Source: Paralithodes platypus (lineage: Eukaryota > Arthropoda > Malacostraca > Decapoda > Lithodidae). Taken from it: a stretch of DNA of 64,000 nucleotides. A program made the position numbers and the translations under genes. Where the stretch lies: the NCBI GenBank assembly GCA_032716605.1, contig CM064539.1, forward strand, positions 1,094,590 through 1,158,589, given 5' to 3'. The notes beneath the pieces were generated by a model, which ran no database searches, was not told the origin of the DNA, and saw only the letters and a program-made list of their open reading frames with translations. Of this stretch, positions 61,916 to 64,000 are shown piece by piece (the first letter of the stretch is position 1; each line of letters starts with the position of its first letter).

Positions 61916-63892
61916 CTTTGTTTTTTTTTTTTTGGGGGGGGGGGTTAAATATATATACCAAACTAAATCTGTGAACCCTTTCCAGAATACACCCACATGG
62001 CCTACACGTTGGAGAAGGTCTTTGCCAAGCTCAAAACCAAGTACCTGGAGGCCGACCTTTCCTCGGACGAAGAAATGTACATCGACATGAGCTACCAGCA
62101 GACGGCCAAGCGGAAGAACAAGCGCAGGAGCAACAGCGACGAGAAGGAGAACACTCGGATAGACGGACCGGGCAAGGGAACGGCCAAGAAGCGGGGCAGG
62201 AAGAAGAAGAAGGTCGGGAGGAAGCCCAAGGAGAAACACAACAACAGCAACGTATCCTCCGTAGAAGTGTCCCCCATTAAGAGCCGAGAGTGGAAGAGAA
62301 CCAAGCTCATCAAAGACAAGGATAAGGAGAATGCTAAGAAGAAGGACAGGCCAAAGATCGACGAGTACGAGTTCCGAGATGACGATGATGAAGATGATGA
62401 TGATGATGATGACTTTGACGAGCCACCCCTGCTGGTACGAGAGGACCCCTACCCCGAGGAGGAGGAGGAGGAGGAGGACATGGAGGGTGTGGAGGAGGAG
62501 GTGCCGGAGAAGGAGGAAGAGGAGGAGGAGCCGTTTGTCAATAACTTCCATAAAGAAGAAGAAGAAGCGCCACCAGTCATAGTCGCACCGGTGACGAAGA
62601 ATCGGGTTGGGCGACCCAGGAAGGAGGAGTCAATTAAAAAGGCCATTGAGCAACTTGACGATGACGATGATGATGATGATGATATGGAACCCGACGTCTG
62701 CCTCTACTATAATAATATTGATGATGCTCGGAGCGAAGAGGAAGAAAATGAGGAGAAGAGCAATGCCGACTACTTGAGCGAGAGGCACAGTGAACTCTTC
62801 GGGGAGATTGACGACATAGAAGACGACGACGAACCCAGAGAAGATGACGATGAGGAAACTGAAGTCAGCAAGTCCAGCTCAACCAAGCGAGGGGACAAGA
62901 GCAAACACAATCACGCGGGGAAGTCGGGAAAGAAGAAAGGCGGGGGCGGAGGGGGCCCCGGGAAGGACAAACGCAAACACAAGCACGGGGAGAAGCACCA
63001 CCACCATCACCACCACCACCACCATCACCACCACAAGAGCAAGAGCAAGGACGGCAAACACCACCACAAGAGGAAGAACAAACACGCCTCCGAGAAAGAC
63101 ACCAAGAAGATCCTCAAGGTGGAAGACGTCTACGATTACTCCGAAGACGAGGAGCAGCAACCGCAGGAGGAAGAAGCCCTCGAACAACAACAGGAGGAGC
63201 AGGAGGAGGAACCCCCCAAGCCAACGCCACAGAAGAAGGGCGCAGCTGCCTTACCCGACGAAGAACCGGAAGAGTTACTGGAAGAGGAAGAGGAGATGGT
63301 GGTGGAAGAAGAAGAAGAAGGAGTCATGGAAGAAGAAATAGCAGAGGTGGAGGCGGAGGAGGAGGAGGAGGAGGAGGAGGAGGAGGAGGAGGAGGAGGAG
63401 GAGGAGGAGGGTGGCGAACAGAAGAAGAAGAAAGAGAAGACAGAAGCGACGCCCACCAAAGCCGCGACCAAAAAGGACGAGACCGGCAAGAAAAAGAAGA
63501 AGATCAAACACCGGGGCAAGCGCGGGAAACACCACGACAAACAGGACAAACACAAGGAGGGCAAGATCAAGGAGGGAAAAATCAAAGCCGGAAAAGTCAA
63601 GGAAGGGAAAGTTAAGGAAGGGAAGGTGAAAACGGGAAAACTCAAAGAGGGTAAAATCAAAGAGGGGAAAGTTAAAGAAGGAAAGGTGAAAATTAAAGAA
63701 GGAAAAGTTAAAGATGGTAAAATTAAAGAAGGTAAAATTAAAGTAGGTAAAATTAAAGTGAAGGAAGGGAAAATAAAAGGAGGGAAGGTGAAGAAGGAAG
63801 GGAAGAAGAAGAACTCCAAGAAGAAGAAGATCCCGGCTAAGAACATGGCGGCCATCGATGCTCTGGACGCAGCTACTGAACAGACACTCAGG
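40999..63892 (+). CDS. CECR2: CECR2-like chromatin remodelling factor, 13 exons, partial at both ends
   Basis: In mammals CECR2 partners the ISWI ATPase SNF2L in the CERF nucleosome-remodelling complex and binds acetyl-lysine through its bromodomain; the fly homologue is dikar. That role is family knowledge. Seen here: joining the 13 exons at GT/AG sites keeps one open frame of about 1,349 residues. Residues 1-253 match the CECR2 N-terminus ([16 protein letters not shown], then [19 protein letters not shown], then [19 protein letters not shown]), a DDT/WHIM-like ISWI-partner module. Residues about 254-310 form a charged coiled coil. AT-hook-like VGRPRK occurs in E8 and E13. The bromodomain spans about residues 630-740. 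The rest is acidic/basic low complexity. The start-codon exon is not found, and E13 ends in a donor, so more exons lie beyond the window. Identity is very secure; the exact model at low-complexity junctions is less so. Confidence 0.95.
41088..41483 (+). other. Intron 1
   Basis: 396 bp between E1 and E2, with C and G homopolymer runs (41137-41150, 41251-41266); no element recognised. Confidence 0.7.
41484..41645 (+). CDS. CECR2: CECR2 E2 (DDT-like domain)
   Basis: Acceptor TATTACAG and donor GTAATA bound 54 phase-0 codons beginning [15 protein letters not shown] and containing [11 protein letters not shown], matching the CECR2 segment ELEAAL...LIACLLQGC. The last 12 codons ([12 protein letters not shown]) together with the donor are repeated four more times downstream, to 42412; see the separate entries. 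Confidence 0.95.
41829..41870 (+). repeat. E2 3'-edge copy 2 with splice donor
   Basis: The last 36 bases of E2 recur here with one change (AAG to CAG, Lys to Gln), followed by donor GTACTA at 41865. A CAG acceptor dinucleotide lies immediately before 41829, after a CT-rich stretch. If spliced, the 36 bases form an in-frame 12-codon microexon. Expression is unknown. Confidence 0.85.
42055..42096 (+). repeat. E2 3'-edge copy 3 with splice donor and acceptor-like 5' side
   Basis: The 36 bases 42055-42090 are identical to the last 36 bases of E2. They end at donor GTATGG (42091) and follow a pyrimidine-rich tract ending CACACACCAG. This has the full layout of a phase-0 microexon encoding [12 protein letters not shown]. 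Confidence 0.85.
42215..42256 (+). repeat. E2 3'-edge copy 4 with splice donor
   Basis: 36-base copy with one non-silent change (TAC to GAC, Tyr to Asp), donor GTATGG at 42251, and CCAG directly before. It begins exactly 160 bp after copy 3. Confidence 0.85.
42375..42416 (+). repeat. E2 3'-edge copy 5 with splice donor
   Basis: 36-base copy identical to the E2 edge, donor GTAGGG at 42411, preceded by a CT tract and CACACACCAG. It begins 160 bp after copy 4. The filler between copies repeats CACTCCAACAGCTTCCTC with AACACCCCTTCT, itself pyrimidine-rich. Confidence 0.85.
42828..43125 (+). mobile_element. LINE Y remnant with internal deletion (intron 2)
   Basis: Frame with [20 protein letters not shown] and [16 protein letters not shown], then an abrupt jump to [15 protein letters not shown]. 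Compared with 54356-54925, about 380 bp are missing. RT C-terminal region; non-functional. Confidence 0.8.
43235..43366 (+). CDS. CECR2: CECR2 E3 (WHIM1-like)
   Basis: Acceptor TCTTTCAG and donor GTTAGT bound 44 phase-0 codons. They include [20 protein letters not shown] and VLDLLK, which align with the CECR2 segment [20 protein letters not shown]. In ISWI-partner proteins this WHIM1-type helix pair packs with the DDT domain. Confidence 0.95.
43412..43905 (+). mobile_element. Tandem array of SINE K-type tRNA heads (intron 3)
   Basis: About 4.7 copies of an 88-bp unit: GGTGGTGTAATGGTTTAGG (box A-like), GTCCCGAGTTGGAATCCCGG (box B-like), GAGGACCATATGCTTTCAT. The last copy continues into TTCAAGTACATTGGGG and AACGGGGTGTTACTTATT. 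Further copies at 56898-57100 and 57360-57483. Confidence 0.85.
44528..44751. mobile_element. MITE family H, left end decayed (intron 3)
   Basis: CCTGACGCGATTTTTGAGCC to GTGAGAGGGTTAA. Confidence 0.8.
44846..44918. repeat. AT microsatellite (intron 3)
   Basis: AT run of about 70 bp immediately before a tRNA-like sequence. Confidence 0.97.
44919..45165 (+). mobile_element. tRNA-like SINE (intron 3)
   Basis: GGCCATAGCTCGATTGGTAG + AGCACTCGCCTGCTAACC has a tRNA D-arm and anticodon-arm look; GACGGTTGGAGTCTCGG is a degenerate box B. A body with CAGTGCTGTTGGTGAACGG follows. The T arm is mutated, so it is not a working tRNA. Confidence 0.6.
45455..45560 (-). mobile_element. SINE N tail (reverse, intron 3)
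   Basis: TATCTATC run, TATACTCAGGCCCAACTC, AAGACAGAGCCCGAATAGG and ACACAACAGAAAACAATG. A CACATCTAGGTCGTCCATG block occurs on both sides (about 45430 and 45590), a direct repeat flanking the insertion. Confidence 0.8.
45640..45870 (+). CDS. CECR2: CECR2 E4 (WHIM2-like, then basic linker)
   Basis: Acceptor GTCCCCAG and donor GTAAGA bound 77 phase-0 codons. [20 protein letters not shown] followed by GTRLYRED is the WHIM2-type signature and matches CECR2 [28 protein letters not shown] lysine/arginine-rich linker and [13 protein letters not shown] follow. MITE B starts 8 bp after the donor, and the last 96 bases of the exon are duplicated beyond it. Confidence 0.96.
45878..46151. mobile_element. 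MITE family B inside the E4 duplication (intron 4)
   Basis: TTAAGGGAGCCCACCTCAC to GGCCGAATGGATACAAG, where it switches to exon E4 sequence; the right terminus is absent. Confidence 0.85.
46152..46253 (+). repeat. E4 3'-edge copy (32 codons) with splice donor
   Basis: Bases 46152-46247 repeat the last 96 bases of E4 ([20 protein letters not shown] then [12 protein letters not shown]) with four differences, all silent, followed by donor GTAACG at 46248. The copy is phase 0 at both ends. The left junction falls inside MITE B (GAATGGATACAAG joined to GACAAGG). AG at 46150-46151 could be an acceptor, but the bases just before it are purine-rich, so splicing looks weak. Confidence 0.85.
46255..46450. 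mobile_element. Second MITE B left part after the E4 copy
   Basis: TTAAGGGGTGTCTCTGGG to GGATTTCTCCATGCAATGCT. Its position relative to the copied donor mirrors the first B after E4, so exon edge plus MITE appear to have been duplicated together. Confidence 0.8.
46451..48340. mobile_element. Nested and inverted LINE fragments (intron 4)
   Basis: 46451-46920: LINE 3' region on the - strand. 46921-47211: the same 3' end on the + strand with an A tail. 47205-47697 (-): RT palm to thumb with [10 protein letters not shown]. 47700-48111 (+): tail of another LINE ([10 protein letters not shown], then [15 protein letters not shown]) ending in TAGA repeats. 48112-48340 (-): an earlier RT segment ([20 protein letters not shown], then [10 protein letters not shown]). 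The + insert separates the two - RT pieces. All broken by frame stops or truncation. Confidence 0.8.
48405..48551 (+). CDS. CECR2: CECR2 E5
   Basis: Acceptor CTTCAACAG and donor GTTGGT bound 49 phase-0 codons. [19 protein letters not shown] and [18 protein letters not shown] align with CECR2 LCQTEEEWRQVTESFRE and LSEDFLPEI. Broken LINE sequence lies directly upstream and a full SINE directly downstream. Confidence 0.95.
48588..49041 (+). mobile_element. Full-length tRNA-derived SINE (K head + N tail)
   Basis: Head TCCTGGTGGTGTAATGGTTA (box A) and ACCCAGGTTCGAATCCCGG (box B), body with GTACGCCTGGAAGTGTGGTG and CCTGCCGAGATCGG, then GACCTAGATGTGTGTGAATT, the N block, an A/C-rich stretch and a TAGATAGA tail. 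About 450 bp. This copy explains the separate K-head and N-tail fragments across the window. Confidence 0.82.
49142..49684 (+). mobile_element. Retroposon L with CAA tail and 14-bp target duplication
   Basis: From GGGCGGGTGCCCAACCCCG to a (CAA)n tail, about 530 bp. AACAATATCAATGT flanks both ends (49128-49141 and 49671-49684), a LINE-type target duplication. Other copies: 56226-56746 (+) and 59166-59692 (-). Spurious frames arise in the GC-rich 3' half. Confidence 0.9.
49800..49965. repeat. Poly-T/poly-A block (intron 5)
   Basis: TATACTCAGGCCCAATCCCC (N tail, reverse) then T-rich 49830-49870 and A-rich 49895-49960, partly complementary. Confidence 0.8.
50020..50309. mobile_element. MITE family I with internal insertion (intron 5)
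   Basis: TTGTCTACCGGCGACGTCC to GTCAGTACAGAAGGGGTTAA, with an A-rich insertion around 50160-50235. Confidence 0.7.
50510..50590 (+). mobile_element. SINE N fragment (intron 5)
   Basis: GACCTAGATGTGTGTGAATT to TATTCTGGCTCTGTCTAC, ending about 80 bp before E6. Confidence 0.8.
50671..50867 (+). CDS. CECR2: CECR2 E6 (charged coiled coil)
   Basis: Acceptor CTCTTACCAG and donor GTCAGT. The 65 codons plus 2 bases encode [16 protein letters not shown] and then a long Glu/Lys-rich helix ([20 protein letters not shown], then [13 protein letters not shown]). This corresponds to the EKQKRKEEEEERQ coiled-coil region of CECR2. The trailing CG joins the G of E7 to make CGG (Arg). Lysine/glutamate trinucleotide runs make it prone to length change. 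Confidence 0.92.
50950..51166. mobile_element. Foldback family F, complete (intron 6)
   Basis: CTATAGTCTATTCGCTGTAA and TTACAGCGAATAGACTATAG are perfect 20-bp inverted ends. Confidence 0.9.
51605..51695. repeat. CATA microsatellite (intron 6)
   Basis: ACATACAT repeats with CTATTACATA interruptions, following a SINE N-like GTTGGCCACCCCCAGCAATG. Confidence 0.9.
52034..52608 (+). mobile_element. LINE Y remnant (intron 6)
   Basis: Frame with [20 protein letters not shown] then [20 protein letters not shown] and [12 protein letters not shown], frameshifted after 52390. It ends at GCCGCCAGTTAGGAC. RT C-terminal region like 54356-54925. Confidence 0.85.
52606..52685 (-). mobile_element. SINE P head (reverse, intron 6)
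   Basis: CAAATACATGTGGCACTCC, AAGGACTCGAACCTAGGAC and AAATTCCGCGCGCTTAT; 30 bp before the E7-edge copy. Confidence 0.8.
52718..52784 (+). repeat. E7 5'-edge copy with splice acceptor
   Basis: A copy of the E7 acceptor (TACAAATTTCAG, AG at 52731-52732) and its first 52 coding bases. It reads [17 protein letters not shown] after the split codon, in frame. It has 3 Glu where E7 has 18, and the two base differences in LPEDPP are silent. It stops abruptly at a truncated MITE B (52784). Confidence 0.88.
52784..53099. mobile_element. MITE family B, left end missing, before E7
   Basis: Starts at CATTCAGCCTACTATTTTAA directly after the E7-edge copy and ends GGTGACCCCCCTTAA. Confidence 0.88.
53134..53584 (+). 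CDS. CECR2: CECR2 E7 (poly-Glu and proline/threonine-rich linker)
   Basis: Acceptor TAAATTTCAG and donor GTAAAT; one completing base then 150 codons, ending in phase 0. It encodes KVVK, a run of 18 Glu from a GAA microsatellite (53147-53200), [14 protein letters not shown], a Lys/Glu/Thr-rich segment, nine Thr codons in a row, and [12 protein letters not shown]. It is presumably disordered. The acceptor sits in sequence shared with repeat M (AATAATTCTTTATAAAT). A shorter copy of its 5' edge lies at 52718-52784. Confidence 0.92.
53637..53795. mobile_element. Foldback element R, uninterrupted (intron 7)
   Basis: GGTCAACTCAACCAGTAGACC to GGTCTACTGGTTGAGATG; compare the SINE-interrupted copy at 15491. 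Confidence 0.85.
53804..54020. mobile_element. Foldback family G, complete (intron 7)
   Basis: CTATAGGTAGCGCCAACGAA and GCTGGCGCTACCTATAG ends; gives the empty site for the I insertion at 18664. Confidence 0.9.
54136..54312 (+). CDS. CECR2: CECR2 E8 (AT-hook-like, GRKP repeats)
   Basis: Acceptor CTCCCCAG and donor GTAAGT bound 59 phase-0 codons. [17 protein letters not shown] carries an AT-hook-like GRPRK core. [18 protein letters not shown] follows, a four-fold basic repeat likely to touch the DNA minor groove or phosphate backbone (inference). A truncated LINE begins about 44 bp after the donor. Confidence 0.92.
54356..54925 (+). mobile_element. LINE Y 3' fragment (intron 8)
   Basis: Best Y copy: [80 protein letters not shown] then stop. 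RT C-terminal region of a non-LTR element, 5'-truncated, without catalytic motifs. Confidence 0.88.
54922..55155. mobile_element. Repeat family M, uninterrupted (intron 8)
   Basis: AAAATGTAAAACTTGCAAAC to AACGCACTATCGTCACGTT, including the empty MITE A site GCAAGTTAATCTG. Confidence 0.85.
55156..55578. other. AT-rich intron 8 sequence
   Basis: No element recognised; short AAATAT-rich words only. Confidence 0.5.
55579..56024. mobile_element. TTAA element related to family I, 446 bp
   Basis: TTAACCCGTACAGCCCCAGC to GGCTCCACGGGTTAA. The left part duplicates CAGCCCCAGCGACGCG and CAGCCCCAGAGACGCG; it is CpG-rich against AT-rich flanks. Confidence 0.8.
56070..56160 (+). mobile_element. LINE Y extreme 3' end
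   Basis: GCAGCTCTTAACAGGGCTGC then CCGCCATTAGAACTTGAGAC, matching 43050-43125. Confidence 0.75.
56186..56846. mobile_element. Repeat M split by retroposon L (intron 8)
   Basis: M left part 56186-56225, L 56226-56746 with flanking AACTGGGATGACACA (56212-56226 and 56747-56761), M right part to 56846 where the E9-edge copy begins. Confidence 0.9.
56847..56886 (+). repeat. E9 5'-edge copy with splice acceptor
   Basis: TTACCAG followed by TCAACCACCCCTACTGCTGC and CACCACCGCCTCC closely matches the E9 start, with several base changes and a short deletion. It lies about 650 bp upstream of E9, between a repeat M remnant and SINE K. It looks like a degenerate exon edge rather than an exon. Confidence 0.7.
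56898..57503 (+). mobile_element. SINE K-type copies with a MITE E inside (intron 8)
   Basis: Two tRNA-head units (56898-57080), MITE E 57084-57298, the SINE tail (57300-57350), then another partial unit and tail (57355-57483) reaching to about 20 bp before the E9 acceptor. Confidence 0.85.
57084..57298. mobile_element. MITE family E with TA target duplication
   Basis: Filled site TTCAAGTA-[E]-TACATTGGGG against empty site TTCAAGTACATTGGGG at about 43840. TA duplication and inverted ends are typical of Tc1/mariner-type MITEs. Confidence 0.92.
57504..57650 (+). CDS. CECR2: CECR2 E9 (Thr/Ala/Pro-rich, acidic)
   Basis: Acceptor ATTTCCAG and donor GTAAGA bound 49 phase-0 codons: [20 protein letters not shown], then [20 protein letters not shown]. 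It is low complexity, and its reality rests on the splice sites and unbroken frame. The intron just upstream is the tail of SINE K, ending about 20 bp before the AG. A copy of its 5' edge lies at 56847-56886. Confidence 0.85.
57659..57805. mobile_element. MITE A' with large internal deletion (intron 9)
   Basis: TTAAGGGGAGATGGGTCG, then AAGCTTGATGAAGGTCTAGC and CTGTCCCCCTCTTAA; it fills most of this 177-bp intron. Confidence 0.8.
57828..57973 (+). CDS. CECR2: CECR2 E10
   Basis: Acceptor GTTGTACAG and donor GTAAGT. It holds 48 codons plus 2 bases: [20 protein letters not shown] then [11 protein letters not shown]. The trailing AT joins the G of E11 to give Met. It lies just before the bromodomain, presumably a linker. 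The 3' edge with its donor recurs at 58026-58043 (partial) and 58097-58149. Confidence 0.9.
58026..58149 (+). repeat. E10 3'-edge copies (partial, then fuller) with splice donor
   Basis: The first fragment, at 58026-58043, keeps only the last codons (AAGAGTGCCCACA) before GTAGGT. The second, at 58097-58143, repeats the last 14 codons of E10 followed by the same donor GTAAGTTGATTTA (GT at 58144). The second copy differs from E10 at three silent sites, apart from its very first base. A poly-T tract separates the two. Confidence 0.85.
58200..58575 (+). mobile_element. TAGA-tailed retroelement 3' part (intron 10)
   Basis: Two GGTGGATGGGACTCGT units, a body to GGCCACCCTCGTAAGGGG and GGCGTCCGGCAATAGATAGA. 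The end resembles the LINE tail at 48050-48110. Confidence 0.65.
58680..58785 (+). mobile_element. SINE K head and tail just before E11
   Basis: CTTGATGGTGTAATGGTTAG, AACCCAGGTTTGATGATT and AATGGGGTGTTACTTATT; the tail ends about 30 bp before the E11 acceptor. Confidence 0.75.
58803..58959 (+). CDS. CECR2: CECR2 E11 (bromodomain, first half)
   Basis: Acceptor GTTCCCCAG and donor GTGGGT. One completing base and 52 codons encode [20 protein letters not shown], then [20 protein letters not shown] and IRRPMHISR. This is the alpha-Z helix and ZA loop of a CECR2-type bromodomain (WPF shelf, conserved YAPNYY, PM before alpha-A). It ends in phase 0. Confidence 0.97.
59080..60020. mobile_element. Repeat family O with retroposon L inserted in reverse (intron 11)
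   Basis: O pieces 59080-59165 and 59693-60020 surround an L element (59166-59692, starting with GTTGTTGTTG and ending GGGCACCCGCCC). Compare 28640-29100 without L. Confidence 0.8.
60140..60270. mobile_element. Repeat family M fragment (intron 11)
   Basis: ATGTAAAACTTGCAAAATAA to AATAATTCTTTATAAATAA; this last word also lies before the E7 acceptor. Confidence 0.8.
60412..60550 (+). mobile_element. SINE P, complete head and body (intron 11)
   Basis: AACTGTCTTGATAGCGTAAT, TAGGTTCGAGTCCTTGG, GCCACATGTATTTGTTG and GAAGTTGGTTGGTGG. Confidence 0.82.
60638..60743 (+). CDS. CECR2: CECR2 E12 (bromodomain, acetyl-lysine Asn)
   Basis: Acceptor GGTATTTCAG and donor GTAGGT. It holds 35 codons plus one base: [20 protein letters not shown] then [15 protein letters not shown]. 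The Asn of KLYN (codon 60728-60730) is the canonical acetyl-lysine contact and is intact. The trailing G joins AA of E13 to make Glu. Confidence 0.97.
60744..61047 (+). other. Intron 12, proximal part
   Basis: CCCTCGATTTACGATTAGG and CCCAAACCCAAACACC words; no family recognised inside the window. Confidence 0.5.
61048..61262. mobile_element. MITE family E, diverged (intron 12)
   Basis: TACAGTCGGCCAAATAAGTG to CTTATTTGGCCAACCATA. Confidence 0.85.
61287..61504. mobile_element. MITE family D, complete (intron 12)
   Basis: AAAGCCGGTATCACACAAGA to TGTGATACTGGCTTAA. Confidence 0.88.
61585..61680. mobile_element. Repeat family M fragment (intron 12)
   Basis: ATGTAAAACTTGTAAAATAA to AATCGCTATGTGGAAACAA. 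Confidence 0.75.
61840..61946. repeat. SINE N tail remnant, T run and G run before E13
   Basis: ACTCAGGCCCAATCCCCAC, then about 70 bases of T-rich sequence and 10 G, ending about 40 bp before the E13 acceptor. Confidence 0.8.
61986..63892 (+). CDS. CECR2: CECR2 E13 (bromodomain end and very long low-complexity tail)
   Basis: Acceptor CCTTTCCAG and donor GTAAGG; 635 codons in one exon. [20 protein letters not shown] closes the bromodomain. Then come a basic stretch with [15 protein letters not shown], Asp runs (62380-62412 and 62657-62683), Glu runs, an AT-hook-like [11 protein letters not shown] near 62600, a run of about 13 His (62996-63034), a Glu run (63352-63408), and about 16 Lys-x-Gly-Lys pentads (63551-63790) before [20 protein letters not shown]. 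It is likely disordered. The tail is unlike the Pro/Gln-rich tail I know from vertebrate CECR2. It ends in phase 0 at a good donor, so the gene continues. Confidence 0.93.
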
Positions 63893-63937
63893 GTAAGGCT
63901 AATATAGGTCACATTAAGTGCTTTCAATTATATTCTA

Positions 63938-64000
63938 TCTGAAGGTAAATGTGGGGAAGAGCAAGGTTATGGTCTTTGAAAGGGGTGAAGCCACAGAGTG
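63938..64000 (+). mobile_element. LINE Y RT fragment entering the window end
   Basis: KVNVGKSKVMVFERGEAT in frame, the conserved segment upstream of the Y pieces at 42828 and 54356. Whether the element is intact beyond the window is unknown. Confidence 0.75.

Noticed and set aside
62092..63927. Long minus-strand frames opposite E13
   Set aside because: They are shadows of GAA/GAG/AAG codon runs; Ser/Leu/Phe homopolymers result. The + strand has splice sites and bromodomain continuity.

Overview
The window is 64 kb of a repeat-saturated animal genome carrying one recognisable protein-coding gene, a CECR2-type chromatin-remodelling factor on the + strand. Thirteen coding exons lie between 40999 and 63892. 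They splice in frame into about 1,349 residues: an N-terminal DDT/WHIM-like module, a charged coiled coil, AT-hook-like motifs, a complete bromodomain, and a very long acidic/basic low-complexity region. The first exon (start codon) and the 3' end of the gene are not identified, so the model is open at both ends. I number the exons E1 to E13 in window order.

Organism: the spliceosomal introns, LINEs, tRNA-derived SINEs, MITEs, long CT/GT/AT/TAGA microsatellites and the CECR2 homologue show a metazoan. A short interstitial run of CCTAA pentamers and the overall repeat style suggest an arthropod, perhaps a decapod crustacean. That is inference with low confidence.

Layout: 1-40998 holds no gene I can support. 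It is a mosaic of MITE families, minisatellite arrays (32-bp unit at 3356-5072, 65-bp at 14083-14735, about 20-bp at 16872-17604, 32-bp at 18946-19290, 37-bp at 22835-23101, 64-bp at 37105-39405), microsatellites, SINEs and broken LINE 3' ends. I name the families as follows. A, B, H and I are TTAA-flanked elements, J is a related 1-1.3 kb element, E has TA-flanked ends, D has AAGCCGGTATCAC ends, and F and G are foldbacks. M and L are retroposon-like, and K, N and P are SINE or SINE-like. From 40999 on, the gene's exons sit among the same families in the introns.

The most unusual feature is in the gene itself. At five of the thirteen exons (E2, E4, E7, E9, E10) an extra copy of just the exon edge, with its splice site, lies in the neighbouring intron. 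E2 has four extra copies. Several copies keep the reading frame, and in E4, E7 and E10 the internal base differences from the real exon are silent. Some copies abut MITE B or other repeats. This could be a reservoir of alternative exon ends, a by-product of repeat-driven tandem duplication, or a haplotype assembly artefact; the sequence alone cannot decide.

Nested insertions allow empty-site comparisons inside the window. They show TTAA target duplication for families A, B and I, TA duplication for E, and 14-15 bp duplications for retroposon L. No intact transposase or reverse transcriptase is present.
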